Shown here piece after piece: positions 63,501 to 64,000 of a stretch of DNA of 64,000 nucleotides. The stretch is taken from positions 44,945,001 to 45,009,000 of the forward strand of contig NW_024465885.1 of NCBI RefSeq assembly GCF_017591425.1, written 5' to 3'. The translations under genes and the position numbers were made by a program. Source of the DNA: Ochotona curzoniae (taxonomy: Eukaryota > Chordata > Mammalia > Lagomorpha > Ochotonidae). Positions within the stretch are counted from its first letter, which is position 1; the number at the start of each line of letters is the position of its first letter. The notes beneath the pieces were generated by a model. That model ran no database searches and was not told the DNA's origin. It was given only the letters and a program-made list of their open reading frames with translations.

Positions 63501-64000
63501 TTATTTTAGTCCCTTCCAGGTCTTAGGACAAATGGCTCAATGCAGTTTTAACAAAGGCTCACTACCGATTCTATGTGACCATGACCCAAAACCGAGCAGG
63601 GCCCAGATGTCCTCCTCAGCCATCATGTATGCCTACTGACCAGTAATTCTTTGTGCTTTGTAGAAACAGAACCAAACCAACTGGTCAGAGGTCCTAAAAT
63701 AGACCCATCGCCTATACCCTTAGTAGGTTTCCTAAAACTTCCAAAACGCCCATGTGTCTGCACTCAGGAGAGGGCAGGTCCAGGGCCAAAGGCTGTAGTT
63801 CCATCCAGGTCCCTGGTTTGCAACTGGGGCCCAGGATGGAAGAATTTCCCTTGATCTCTTTTCAGCTGCCCTTTCACTCTATAGACTGGAACCAACACCA
63901 CCAACTCTCTCCCAGAGCTGTACAAAGAATTCACATAGGGTACGCTATCATTCTGGCTGGTTCCCACTGACACCAAGAGGCCAGGGTACAGGGGGAGACT

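Larger units (their letters stand above)
20991..64000 (-). other. RCAN1: Upstream region, inferred intron of long RCAN1 isoform
   Basis: No exon-like coding segment was recognised in these 43 kb. In other mammals the RCAN1.1 first exon lies many tens of kb upstream of exon 4, so this stretch should be transcribed only as intron of the long isoform. It contains about 20 CSINEs, ancient repeats and simple repeats listed separately. Gaps of more than 300 bases between them (for example 21700-23580, 24540-27040, 29900-31600, 33700-37700, 40350-42100, 47910-49640, 52460-53930, 61160-63070) show no feature I can name beyond the entries below. The RCAN1.1 first exon was not found. Confidence 0.65.

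Noticed and set aside
20991..64000. RCAN1.1 first exon
   Set aside because: No frame with the acidic, Ala-rich N-terminus of the long isoform and no convincing CpG island was found. It is probably outside the window.

Overview
This is a stretch of mammalian nuclear genome, almost certainly from a lagomorph. It carries about 30 copies or fragments of the lagomorph tRNA-derived CSINE family. The younger copies end in 'tttccaataaaaata' or 'caacaaaaataaataaatctt' tails, which I associate with pika (Ochotona) more than rabbit. That genus call is from memory and moderate. Nothing bacterial, viral or plasmid-like was seen, and the many long open frames are chance frames in introns or repeats.

The one gene I can support is RCAN1 (regulator of calcineurin 1, also DSCR1/calcipressin-1), on the minus strand. 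All four exons of the calcineurin-inducible short isoform (RCAN1.4) are present: alternative first exon 19994-20080 (coding part), 17798-17971, 16153-16312 and 13599-13771 (coding part). They join in frame with GT/AG boundaries to a complete 197-residue protein. The 3' UTR runs about 1.56 kb to an AATAAA signal at 12056-12061. Upstream of the ATG is a compact promoter: a TATA-like box at 20180-20186, a perfect AP-1 site, a perfect palindromic CRE, and 11 GGAAA/TTTCC NFAT-type cores in about 770 bp. This is the expected design of the feedback loop in which calcineurin activates NFAT, NFAT induces RCAN1.4, and RCAN1.4 binds calcineurin.

Layout. 1-12,040 lies downstream of RCAN1. By mammalian synteny (knowledge, not seen here) it lies towards KCNE1; it holds old repeats, CSINEs, a G-rich 47-bp minisatellite (6722-7058) and a CTCF-like core (9024-9038). 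12,040-20,155 is the RCAN1.4 transcription unit. 20,155-64,000 should be intron of the longer RCAN1.1 transcript, whose distant first exon was not found. That part is noncoding, filled with CSINEs (several nested), ancient MIR, L2 and MER5A-like remnants, microsatellites, a purine tract and a 14-bp tandem array.

No undescribed system was found. The points most worth checking are the RCAN1.4 promoter, two substitutions in the calcineurin-binding tail, the G-rich minisatellite, the 14-bp ACGTG-bearing array, and the nested SINE insertions that give a relative chronology.
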